From: SIG459 sp045631645
GTDB lineage: Bacteria > Bacillota > Clostridia > Oscillospirales > Oscillospiraceae
DNA length: 25,038 nucleotides
Assembly: GCA_045631645.1 (NCBI GenBank)
Contig: JAZQVC010000051.1
Span: forward strand, 1-25,038
Direction: 5' to 3'
In this document: in pieces, positions 1 through 7,126 of the stretch
How the letters are laid out: each line of letters opens with the position of its first letter
How positions within the stretch are numbered: position 1 is the first letter of the stretch
Notes under the pieces: generated by a model
Databases searched by the model: none
Seen by the model: the letters and a program-made list of their open reading frames with translations, nothing else
Told to the model about the DNA's origin: nothing
Made by a program: the position numbers and the translations under genes

Positions 1-30
1 AGTCCCGATGCTCAGGCATCGGGACTTTTT
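1..30 (+). terminator. Intrinsic terminator at the left edge
   Basis: A perfect 11-bp stem (1-11 with 16-26) closes a TCAG loop and is followed by a run of five T on the plus strand (26-30). This is the form of a rho-independent terminator for a plus-strand gene that lies outside the window. It may also act on the minus-strand rsmI transcript, whose stop codon is only 10 bp away, but the A-run needed on that side would be before base 1 and cannot be seen. Confidence 0.8.
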
Positions 31-35
31 GTTGT

Positions 36-863
36 TCACTTTTCAAGAGCCATGGAGTAAAGCTCGTTTTTGGAAAAGCCCGTTTCTGCGGCGGCCTTTT
101 TGCAGGCCTCCTTAAGGCTCATTCCCTCTGCGCGGTAGCGCTCCACAACTTCAAGAGCGTCCTCTTGGCTAAGCTGCTGAGGTTCTTCCTCGGGCGCACC
201 CTGAATAACCAGCACAAACTCGCCTTTGGGAGGAGTTGCGGTGAAATGCTCAATGGCGGCAGTGAGGGAACAGCGGATAACCTCCTCGTGAATTTTGGTC
301 ATCTCGCGGCAGAGAGCAATCTGTCTGTCGCCGAAATACTGGAGGAAGTCGCTGAGGGTGCGCATAAGCTTATGGGGAGCTTCATAGAAAATCATGGTGC
401 GCTTTTCTCCCACAAGCTGCTCAAGATGCTCGCGGCGGCTTTTGTTGGTGGTGGAAAGGAAGCCCTCGAAGCAAAAACGCTGGGTGGGCAGACCGCTCAT
501 TGCAAGGGCGGTGACGCAGGCGCTGGGTCCGGGAATGGCGCAGACAGTGATGCCGTGCAATGCGCACTGGCGGACTATGTCCTCGCCGGGGTCGGAGATG
601 GCGGGCATGCCCGCATCGGTGACAAGGGCGCAGCTTTCCCCCGCCATAAGGCGGCTGAGAAGCTTTTCGCCCATCTCGGCGCGATTATGTTCAAAATAGC
701 AGATAAGGGGCTTTTTTATTTCGAAGCGGTTGAGAAGCTTCAAAGTGACGCGGGTATCCTCGGCGGCTATGAAATCCACGCTGCTGAGAGTTTCAAGGGC
801 GCGGGAGGACATATCACCGAGATTTCCAATAGGTGTGCCCACAAGATATAAAATTCCTGCCAT
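36..863 (-). CDS. rsmI: 16S rRNA (cytidine-1402-2'-O)-methyltransferase RsmI
   Basis: A 275-residue protein of the tetrapyrrole-methylase-like fold. RsmI uses SAM to 2'-O-methylate C1402 in the decoding centre of 16S rRNA. Visible family motifs are the N-terminal VGTPIGNLGD (about residues 8-17), AEDTRVTLKLL, the glycine-rich VTDAGMPAISDPG and PGPSACVTAL. The length is normal for the family. The ATG is preceded by GGAGAAAG at good spacing. It lies 9 bp downstream of the adenine methyltransferase stop, so the two RNA-modification genes are probably cotranscribed as the distal part of the nrdD-nrdG-trmN6-rsmI run. rsmI next to this methyltransferase is a recurrent Firmicutes arrangement. Confidence 0.95.
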   Translation of the reverse strand: MAGILYLVGTPIGNLGDMSSRALETLSSVDFIAAEDTRVTLKLLNRFEIKKPLICYFEHNRAEMGEKLLSRLMAGESCALVTDAGMPAISDPGEDIVRQCALHGITVCAIPGPSACVTALAMSGLPTQRFCFEGFLSTTNKSRREHLEQLVGEKRTMIFYEAPHKLMRTLSDFLQYFGDRQIALCREMTKIHEEVIRCSLTAAIEHFTATPPKGEFVLVIQGAPEEEPQQLSQEDALEVVERYRAEGMSLKEACKKAAAETGFSKNELYSMALEK

Positions 864-872
864 CGCTTTCTC

Positions 873-1586
873 CTATCTGTGATAGATCAATTTGGCCTCT
901 TCGCTGTCGCTGCCGTCGGCATTGCAGAGAATGAGGGGCTTTTCTATGTTGAGACCGCTTTTGCCGCCTCGGCGCGCTTCGATAAGCACAAGATTGGGAG
1001 CATGCCCTGCCTTGTATTGTACCATACGCAATCGCTTGGGCTCAAGACCGTGCTTCGTCAGAGCGCAGAAAATCTCCGAAAGTCTTTCGGGTCTGTGGAC
1101 AAGGGCGAAAGCTCCGCCCCAACGGCAGAGATATTTTGCCGCCTCGCAAAGCTCATTGAGATTGAGGCAGCGCTCGTCACGGGCTATGGCGCGGCTGTCA
1201 GCAGGGGCATTATAGCCGCTGTCCACGGGAAAATAAGGAGGGTTGGAAACCACAAGGCCGTAGTCCCCGGCTTTCAGAAAATCGCGGTATTCTCTTATAT
1301 CTCCGTGGATTATTGCTGAGGGCTCAAAGCCGTTTGCTTCCATATTCTCGCGGCTGAGGGCAGCGGATTCCTCCTGAATTTCAACGCCCTCCACCTTTGC
1401 TCCTGCTCTTGCGTGGCTGAGCAAAACGGTGAGCACACCTGCGCCGCAGCCTATATCAAGCACCTTGTTGGCGCGGATGCCGGAAACAAAGTGAGCAAGC
1501 ATCACGGAGTCGGTGGAAAGGCGGAAAGATCCCTCCTGCTGCTTGAAGCGGGGGCCTCCCGGCCAAAGTTCATCAAAAGCGGCCAT
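873..1586 (-). CDS. trmN6: tRNA1(Val) (adenine(37)-N6)-methyltransferase family protein
   Basis: A 237-residue class I SAM-dependent methyltransferase. Motif I (DIGCGAG, residues 44-50) binds SAM, and NPPYF (115-119) is the catalytic motif of N6-adenine methyltransferases. The N-terminal region with FKQQEGSFRLSTDSVML matches the YfiC/TrmN6-like family, whose E. coli member methylates A37 of tRNA1(Val). The exact substrate in Firmicutes is less certain, so the symbol is by family. The gene starts 6 bp after the nrdG stop; its likely ribosome-binding site (GGGAGAA) lies inside the end of nrdG, suggesting coupled translation. It is followed after 9 bp by rsmI. Confidence 0.85.
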   Translation of the reverse strand: MAAFDELWPGGPRFKQQEGSFRLSTDSVMLAHFVSGIRANKVLDIGCGAGVLTVLLSHARAGAKVEGVEIQEESAALSRENMEANGFEPSAIIHGDIREYRDFLKAGDYGLVVSNPPYFPVDSGYNAPADSRAIARDERCLNLNELCEAAKYLCRWGGAFALVHRPERLSEIFCALTKHGLEPKRLRMVQYKAGHAPNLVLIEARRGGKSGLNIEKPLILCNADGSDSEEAKLIYHR

Positions 1587-1592
1587 AAGCTA

Positions 1593-2114
1593 TCAATTCT
1601 CCCAAAGTACGGTTTCGCCCTTTTTCAAAGTTGCGGGCAGGTCGATAAGGCGCTGGTTGCGGCTGCCGCGGAAAAGAAGAGTCAGATCTCGCTGCGCCTC
1701 GATAAATTCTCCGTCAACGAGCACATCGATTAAGCTGAGAAGCTCATCGGTGACCTCGCAGCGGGCGCGGGAGGGCTGCAGAAGCTCGGTCTCCAGAGTG
1801 TATCCCGTGTAGCACCAGATATCCTTCTGAGGATAAAGCTCCCTCACCTTTTTCACCAAAGGCAACAGAGCCCGCTGATTCACCTTTTCCATAGGCTCGC
1901 CTCCAAGGAGGGTGAGCCCGTCCACATAGTCGGGAGCGAGGGAGGCAATTATCTCCTCCTCGGTCTCAGCCGTGTAGGGTCTGCCGAAGTCAAATTCCCA
2001 TGTTTCGGGCTGGAAGCAGCCGGGGCAATGGTGGCTGCAGCCGGAGACAAACAGCGTTGTGCGCACTCCGGGACCATCGGCTATATCGAAATATTTAATA
2101 TTGCCGTAATTCAT
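1593..2114 (-). CDS. nrdG: Anaerobic ribonucleoside-triphosphate reductase activating protein NrdG
   Basis: A 173-residue radical SAM enzyme that generates the glycyl radical on NrdD. The CxxxCxxC cluster (Cys26, Cys30, Cys33 in VSGCSHHCPGCF) would bind the 4Fe-4S cluster that cleaves SAM. The N-terminal NYGNIKYFDIADGPGVRT and the downstream LLGGEPM segment are typical of NrdG. The length is normal. The ATG has AAGAGG upstream. It lies 61 bp downstream of nrdD on the same strand, and the gap contains a strong terminator hairpin, so NrdG may be made in smaller amounts than NrdD, which suits an activase acting catalytically. That dosage reading is inference. Confidence 0.96.
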   Translation of the reverse strand: MNYGNIKYFDIADGPGVRTTLFVSGCSHHCPGCFQPETWEFDFGRPYTAETEEEIIASLAPDYVDGLTLLGGEPMEKVNQRALLPLVKKVRELYPQKDIWCYTGYTLETELLQPSRARCEVTDELLSLIDVLVDGEFIEAQRDLTLLFRGSRNQRLIDLPATLKKGETVLWEN

Positions 2115-2129
2115 AGATAACCTCTTAGA

Positions 2130-2165
2130 AAAATCGAAGTAAAGGGCAAAAGCCCTTTACTTCGA
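2130..2165 (-). terminator. Terminator/attenuator hairpin between nrdD and nrdG
   Basis: A perfect 14-bp inverted repeat (2134-2147 with 2152-2165) closes a 4-base loop. Read on the minus strand it is followed by five T, the form of an intrinsic terminator. It sits inside the nrdD-nrdG intergenic gap. Complete termination would leave nrdG, trmN6 and rsmI without an obvious promoter, so partial read-through or mRNA 3'-end stabilisation of nrdD is the likelier role. Confidence 0.8.
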
Positions 2166-2175
2166 GGGGATTTCT

Positions 2176-4347
2176 TTACAGATGGAGCACGCGCTCCTTG
2201 ATTTCCTGAGTTCTGCCCTGATTCCAGAACTGGGTGCCGATGTAACCGCAGGTGCGGCGGGCAACATTCATCTTGTCCTGATTGCGGTTATGGCAGTTGG
2301 GGCATTCCCAAACCAGCTTACCGTCATCCTCAACGATGCCTATCTCGCCGTCGAAGCCGCAAACCTGGCAGAAGTCGGACTTGGTGTTCAGCTCAGCGTA
2401 CATAATGTTGTCATAGATGTAGCGGATGATCTGAAGCACGGCCTTGATATTCTGCTGCATGTTGGGAACTTCAACATAGCTGATGGCGCCGCCAGGAGAG
2501 AGAGCCTGGAACTTGCTTTCGAAGCTGAGCTTGGTGAAAGCGTCGATTTCCTCGGTGACATGGACATGGTAGGAATTGGTGATATATGCCTTGTCGGTAA
2601 CGCCGGGAACAACTCCGAAGCGCTTCTGGAGGCACTTGGAGAATTTATAAGTGGTGGACTCCAGAGGAGTGCCGTAGAGAGAGAAGTCGATATTGTGCTT
2701 TGACTTCCACTCCTTGCACTTATCGTTCATATACTGCATAACTTCAAGAGCGAAGGGAGTAGCTTCGGAGTCGGTGTGGCTGAGGCCGGTCATATACTTG
2801 ACGCACTCATAGAGACCTGCGTAGCCCAGAGAAATGGTGGAATAACCGCCGAAGAGGAGCTTATCGATAGGCTCGCCCTTTTCAAGACGGGCAAGTGCGC
2901 CGTGCTGCCAAAGAATGGGAGCGGCATCGGAAAGAGTACCCTTGAGTCTTTCATGGCGGCACATCAGAGCTCTGTAGCAAAGGTCGAGGCGCTCATCAAA
3001 GATGCGCCAGAAGCCTTCCATATCTCCGCCGGATGAAAGGGCAACGTCAACAAGGTTGATGGTGACAACGCCCTGATTGAAGCGGCCGTAATACTTGGGT
3101 TTGCCGTTTTCGTCAACATAGGGGGTGAGGAAGCTGCGGCAGCCCATGCAGGTATAGCAGTGACCTTCGCCGTTTTTGTCAACCTTCAGCTTGAGCATCA
3201 TCTTCTCGCTGATATAGTCGGGAACCATGCGCTTTGCGGTGCACTTGGCGGAAAGTTCGGTGAGGTACCAGTAGGGGGAATCGGGAGTGATGTTCTGCTC
3301 CTCAAGAACATAGATGAGCTTGGGGAAAGCGGGAGTTACCCAAACGCCGGTCTCGTTCTTAACGCCCTGATAACGCTGGAGAAGGGTCTCCTCAATGATG
3401 AGGGCAAGGTCCTTCTTCTCCTGCTCGTTCTTGGCCTCGCCAAGATACATGAACACGGTGATGAAGGGAGCCTGTCCGTTGGTGGTGAGAAGGGTGACGA
3501 CCTGATACTGAATGGTCTGAACGCCTTTCTTTATCTCATCGCGCAGGCGCTTTTCGGTGAGGGTGGAAAGCTGCTCTTCGCTGCAGTCAAGGCCGACAGC
3601 CTTCATCTCTTCCTCAACGGTTCTGCGGATCTTCTTGCGGCTGACGTCAACGAAAGGAGCAAGATGGGTCAGGGAGATGCTCTGTCCGCCATACTGGTTG
3701 GAGGCAACCTGAGCAATAATCTGGGTTGCGATGTTGCAGGCGGTGGAGAAGCTATGGGGCTTCTCGATAAGAGTTCCGGTGATAACGGTGCCGTTCTGGA
3801 GCATGTCCTCAAGGTTAACGAGGTCGCAGTTATGCATATGCTGAGCAAAATAATCGGCATCGTGGAAGTGGATAATGCCTTCGTCGTGAGCCTTGACTAT
3901 CTCCTCGGGCAGCAGAATGCGGCGGGTGAGATCCTTGCTGACTTCGCCTGCCATATAGTCGCGCTGAGTGGAGTTGATGATGGGGTTTTTATTGGCATTT
4001 TCCTGCTTTGCCTCTTCGTTGTTGCACTCGATAAGGCTGAGGATCTGGTTATCGGTGGTGTTTGCGCGGCGAGCCAGATTGCGGGTGAAACGATAGCGGA
4101 TATAACGCTTTGCGGTCTCCGCTGCACCTGCGCCAATAATCTCGGTTTCAACAAGCTCCTGAATTTCTTCAACGCTGAGAGCGCGTCCAAGTTCCTCGCA
4201 ATAGCACTCAATGCGCAGAGCGATGGCATCTATCTGTTCATTTGTAAGCTCGTTGCCGCCTGCGGCCTCGTTGGCCTTGGCAATAGCTGCGCTAATTTTC
4301 TGCCATACGAAAGTCTCTTCGCTTCCGTTTCTCTTTATTATCTTCAT
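2176..4347 (-). CDS. nrdD: Anaerobic ribonucleoside-triphosphate reductase NrdD
   Basis: A 723-residue class III ribonucleotide reductase that makes dNTPs from NTPs without oxygen using a glycyl radical. An N-terminal ATP-cone (about residues 1-92, starting MKIIKRNGSEETFVWQKI) gives allosteric control. The catalytic barrel follows. The C-terminus has four zinc-ligand cysteines (Cys660, 663, 682, 685 in CQVC...CPNC) and the glycyl-radical motif RRTCGYIG with Gly701. All expected elements are intact and the length is normal. The start has GAGAGG upstream. The promoter carries NrdR-like boxes, so repression by NrdR when dATP is ample is likely. It is first in a run with nrdG, trmN6 and rsmI. Confidence 0.98.
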   Translation of the reverse strand: MKIIKRNGSEETFVWQKISAAIAKANEAAGGNELTNEQIDAIALRIECYCEELGRALSVEEIQELVETEIIGAGAAETAKRYIRYRFTRNLARRANTTDNQILSLIECNNEEAKQENANKNPIINSTQRDYMAGEVSKDLTRRILLPEEIVKAHDEGIIHFHDADYFAQHMHNCDLVNLEDMLQNGTVITGTLIEKPHSFSTACNIATQIIAQVASNQYGGQSISLTHLAPFVDVSRKKIRRTVEEEMKAVGLDCSEEQLSTLTEKRLRDEIKKGVQTIQYQVVTLLTTNGQAPFITVFMYLGEAKNEQEKKDLALIIEETLLQRYQGVKNETGVWVTPAFPKLIYVLEEQNITPDSPYWYLTELSAKCTAKRMVPDYISEKMMLKLKVDKNGEGHCYTCMGCRSFLTPYVDENGKPKYYGRFNQGVVTINLVDVALSSGGDMEGFWRIFDERLDLCYRALMCRHERLKGTLSDAAPILWQHGALARLEKGEPIDKLLFGGYSTISLGYAGLYECVKYMTGLSHTDSEATPFALEVMQYMNDKCKEWKSKHNIDFSLYGTPLESTTYKFSKCLQKRFGVVPGVTDKAYITNSYHVHVTEEIDAFTKLSFESKFQALSPGGAISYVEVPNMQQNIKAVLQIIRYIYDNIMYAELNTKSDFCQVCGFDGEIGIVEDDGKLVWECPNCHNRNQDKMNVARRTCGYIGTQFWNQGRTQEIKERVLHL

Positions 4348-4370
4348 CTTGTACCTCTCGTTTTCAAGGA

Positions 4371-4386
4371 TATCTATATATAGTGG
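4371..4386. promoter_or_regulatory. Putative NrdR box, proximal
   Basis: The core CTATATATAGTG matches 12 consecutive positions of the known 16-bp NrdR box (consensus acaCwAtATaTwGtgt); the flanks deviate. It lies about 18-33 bp downstream of the predicted nrdD start of transcription, where a bound repressor would block elongation or initiation. NrdR is not encoded in this window. Confidence 0.65.
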
Positions 4387-4410
4387 TTAATTATGTCGTG
4401 CCGGATTTTG

Positions 4411-4439
4411 ATTATACACTATATTATGTAGGAACGCAA
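4411..4439 (-). promoter_or_regulatory. Sigma-A promoter of nrdD with overlapping NrdR-like box
   Basis: On the minus strand TTGCGT (4434-4439) and a perfect TATAAT (4411-4416) are separated by exactly 17 bp. The spacer holds a second NrdR-like half-conserved box (plus-strand 4416-4431, beginning ACACTATAT) that overlaps the edge of the -10. Predicted transcription begins near 4404, giving a leader of about 57 nt before the nrdD ATG. Confidence 0.75.
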
Positions 4440-4682
4440 GAGGATAAATCACAATATTTTGTATTTTCTAAGTCGCATTTGTAGAGGATTTAGTGGTGTG
4501 TGCAAAAAGCCTCCCTTGTGTAAAGGGAGGTGCCGAACGAATGTGAGGCGGAGGGATTGTCCATCGGTATGTTTTCGGAACGGTCAAAACCGTTCCCTAC
4601 AGGAGAAAACGCAAAGCTCGTAGGGCGCGACCACTGCTCCGCGCTGCAAAAAGCCGCCGGTGCGCAGCACTTATGAAAGCGA
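4440..4682. repeat. Gene-free stretch with a composite palindromic repeat
   Basis: I see no credible gene here. The first 60 bp are AT-rich upstream DNA of nrdD. From 4510 there is a chain of inverted repeats: CCTCCCTT/AAGGGAGG (4510-4530), followed by GAGGCGGAGGG (4545-4555); GGAACGGT/ACCGTTCC with a CAAA loop (4577-4596); and GCGCG/CGCGC arms after GTAGGG (4620-4645). The same modules recur at 22001-22367, with the GGAACGGT module in the opposite orientation. This resembles the REP/MITE-like intergenic repeats that I recall as common in gut Clostridia. No T-run follows the hairpins, so they are not ordinary terminators. Confidence 0.7.
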
Positions 4683-4711
4683 TTGACAGAAATGCAAAAT
4701 AGATTTATATT
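4683..4711 (+). promoter_or_regulatory. Sigma-A promoter of the TraB/GumN lipoprotein gene
   Basis: A perfect TTGACA (4683-4688) and TATATT (4706-4711) with a 17-bp spacer. Predicted transcription starts near 4718, about 45 nt before the ATG. A purine-rich AAAGGAAA near 4746-4753 is the likely ribosome-binding site. Confidence 0.75.
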
Positions 4712-4763
4712 ATTATCAATCTATGTGGCAAATTAAAATCTAAAGAAAGGAAACAGCAGCAAA

Positions 4764-7058
4764 ATGAAAAGAATAATAAGCTTGCTCCTTTGCGCGGCGA
4801 TGCTTCTTGCCATGTGCGCCTGCGGCACAGCCGCACCCACACCCGAGGCAACACCAACGCCCACGCCCACACCCACACCGACTCCCAATCCCACAGAGCT
4901 TGCGCTGGAGGAATTTGAGGCCGCCATGGATGCCTTGTCCTCTGCAGATGGACTGCGGGCCAAAGTGAATGTTGATTTGGAGCGCACTGTTCGCGGCATC
5001 AGCCTCCCCGAGACCATAAGCGAGACTTTTTATGCTCAGGATCTGCAGGGAGAAAGTCCAATAATCCGCAGAGTGCAGGACAGAAGCTTTTGCGGTCATG
5101 AGTATAGCTACGAATATGTTTTCTACGGCGGAAAAGTTTATTTTAACAGTTCCTATTTCAGTCCTGTCAGCGCCGAGGATTATATGGAAAGCCTTTACCG
5201 GCTGCGTCTTTTTGAGGCAGATAATTTCTCCTCCGTCAAACTTGAGGGTGAGGAGCTTGTCTTTGAAGATCCCAACCGCGGAGAAAGCTGGCTTGGAGAC
5301 GGGGCAGAGCTTATCTCTGCAAAAGCCCGCGCACAGCTCAGCGACGGCAATATAAGCCTCCTCAGCTACGAAGCCTCCTATGAACAGGGCGCTGTGGATG
5401 TAAACATAAATATAAGTCTTGAAGTGGAATCCTTCGAAACAGGCGATGATCTTCGTGTCTTTGTACCGCTTAGCTCGGATATGGCAGAACTTGAGGATAT
5501 TCGCATTGCGGAGCTTTTTGACCGGGCGTCCATGACAGCGGCAGTAAGCCCCGCCCAAACCAGCTCCAGCTACACGGTTTATACCGTTACAGCGGGCAAC
5601 GTTGTTCTCACCAATCAGCTGACTATAAATTCCTGGGGCACAGGCGAGGATGTTCAGTTCAAAGAGGAATTGTCCACCGTAATCGCAACAGCAAACGGCG
5701 GCGATGAATGGGGCTATACCGCCAACTATAAGGACGGTATTTATACCATGAATGCGGAGGGCGAAACCTCAGAGGAAGCTCTTTCTCTGGATGAGCTTGA
5801 CCTTTCCATTGTGCTGACCGAATACATGTTTTCTCCCGAGATGCTGGGTTCTATAGAGCTTCGGGAGCTTAACGGCTATTATTACATGGAGTTTGCGCCG
5901 AGTGAGGAACTGGGCGAACGCACCCAGGCCATCATCTGCGACTATATCTTCGGCGATGCGCAGGCGCTGGACTCCATATCCACTGACTATAAAACCGACA
6001 GCTATATTGGCTGGCTCTCCTTTGATGCCGACAGCCTTCTTCCCGTAAGCTACGGTCTGGAATATGCAGGCCGTCATTACGGCGGCGCTATTAGCTATCC
6101 TATAACCCTCAACCATTATGTGGAGTGCGACTTTGCAAGCCGAAGCGCTTACGAAGCAGTCTTCGGAGAAAAGCCGGAGGAGGCCGAACCCGAAAATAAG
6201 GCAACTCCCCTGTTTTATAAAGTCAGCGGTCAGGACGGCCAGGAAATGTGGCTTCTGGGCACCATTCACGCAGGTGATGAGCGCAGCGCCTATCTCCCCG
6301 AAAGCATTTATACCGCGCTGGAAGGCTCCGACGCCCTCGCCGTTGAAATAGACATCAACAATATGGAAAATGCAATAGAGAATGATCCCGAATTGCTGGA
6401 AGCATATATAAATGCTTACATGTACTCCGATCTCAGCACACTCGAAGATCACATATCTCCCGAGCTTTATGAGAGCGCCATTGATATGCTGCGTGCCTGC
6501 GGAGGCTATGCTGCCGACACCACAAAGTATATGAAGGCCGCGGCCATAGCTTCGACAATTGAAAGCGCCTATATCTCCGGCGGCAGCCGGATCTCCGCCG
6601 CAAAGGGTGTTGATATGCGTCTGCTTGCTCTTGCGGAGGAAAAGGGCATTGAAATTCGCGAGGTGGAAGAGCTTGGCGCTCATCTGAACGCCCTTTACGG
6701 CCGTAGCGATGAGCTGCAGGAGCTTCTCCTTCGTGAAGCTGTTGAATATGACCGCGCCGAGTATGCCGCCGAAGTTGAAGAGCTCTTCGAGCTTTGGTGC
6801 CAGGGCGATGAGGCTGTCCTTACCGAGGAAATGAGAAGCGAGGACGAAGATATCAGCGAAGAGGAGCTCCCCCTCTACGAAGAATATATTAAGGCGATGG
6901 AGACCGACCGAAACGCCATAATGCATAATGTGGCAGTTGGATATCTGGAAAGCGGAGAAACCGTTTTCTTCGCCGTGGGTCTTGCCCATCTGCTTGCAGA
7001 AGGCGGCCTTGTGCATACTCTCAGAGAAGCTGGTTACACCGTGGAACTTGTTGCCTGA
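4764..7058 (+). CDS. Lipoprotein with Thr-Pro linker and C-terminal TraB/GumN domain
   Basis: A 764-residue predicted surface lipoprotein. Residues 1-20 form a signal peptide with a cysteine pair; Cys20 (AMCAC) is the likely lipidated residue. Residues 26-43 are a Thr-Pro repeat. About residues 45-470 are a large beta-rich-looking extracellular region that I do not recognise. About residues 485-764 match TraB/GumN: WLLGTIHAGD (496-505, with His502), AKGVDMRLLALAEEKG, and the C-terminal MHNVAVGYLESGETVFFAVGLAHLLAEGGLV. TraB/GumN proteins form a putative metalloprotease-like superfamily (related to Tiki) with two conserved GxxH motifs, both present here. Substrate and role are unknown. It is a single-gene unit with its own promoter and terminator. 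Confidence 0.85.
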   Translation: MKRIISLLLCAAMLLAMCACGTAAPTPEATPTPTPTPTPTPNPTELALEEFEAAMDALSSADGLRAKVNVDLERTVRGISLPETISETFYAQDLQGESPIIRRVQDRSFCGHEYSYEYVFYGGKVYFNSSYFSPVSAEDYMESLYRLRLFEADNFSSVKLEGEELVFEDPNRGESWLGDGAELISAKARAQLSDGNISLLSYEASYEQGAVDVNINISLEVESFETGDDLRVFVPLSSDMAELEDIRIAELFDRASMTAAVSPAQTSSSYTVYTVTAGNVVLTNQLTINSWGTGEDVQFKEELSTVIATANGGDEWGYTANYKDGIYTMNAEGETSEEALSLDELDLSIVLTEYMFSPEMLGSIELRELNGYYYMEFAPSEELGERTQAIICDYIFGDAQALDSISTDYKTDSYIGWLSFDADSLLPVSYGLEYAGRHYGGAISYPITLNHYVECDFASRSAYEAVFGEKPEEAEPENKATPLFYKVSGQDGQEMWLLGTIHAGDERSAYLPESIYTALEGSDALAVEIDINNMENAIENDPELLEAYINAYMYSDLSTLEDHISPELYESAIDMLRACGGYAADTTKYMKAAAIASTIESAYISGGSRISAAKGVDMRLLALAEEKGIEIREVEELGAHLNALYGRSDELQELLLREAVEYDRAEYAAEVEELFELWCQGDEAVLTEEMRSEDEDISEEELPLYEEYIKAMETDRNAIMHNVAVGYLESGETVFFAVGLAHLLAEGGLVHTLREAGYTVELVA
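4847..4887 (+). repeat. Thr-Pro coding microrepeat
   Basis: An imperfect hexanucleotide tract of ACNCCN units encodes six alternating Thr-Pro dipeptides just after the lipid anchor. Unit gain or loss would stay in frame, so linker length could vary between strains without inactivating the gene. Confidence 0.7.
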
Positions 7059-7082
7059 GTTTTGCCATCAAGGCACACCATA

Positions 7083-7126
7083 AATAAAAAAGGCACACCG
7101 CCTGAAGACGGTGTGCTTTTTTATTT
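7083..7126. terminator. Bidirectional terminator between the TraB/GumN gene and dnaE
   Basis: A stem of about 9 bp (7092-7100 with 7109-7117, GCACACCG/CGGTGTGC core) has an A-run on the left and T6 on the right, so it reads as an intrinsic terminator on both strands. It serves the plus-strand lipoprotein gene and the minus-strand dnaE operon, which converge here. Confidence 0.92.

Noticed and set aside
3160..4383. Plus-strand open frame of 407 codons opposite nrdD
   Set aside because: Antisense shadow of nrdD; it has no family motif, and no good promoter or ribosome-binding site leads into it.
4673..4688. cre-like sequence overlapping the -35 of the TraB/GumN gene
   Set aside because: The left part fits the CcpA site consensus, but the right half has one extra base, so the symmetry is broken. 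Too weak to call.
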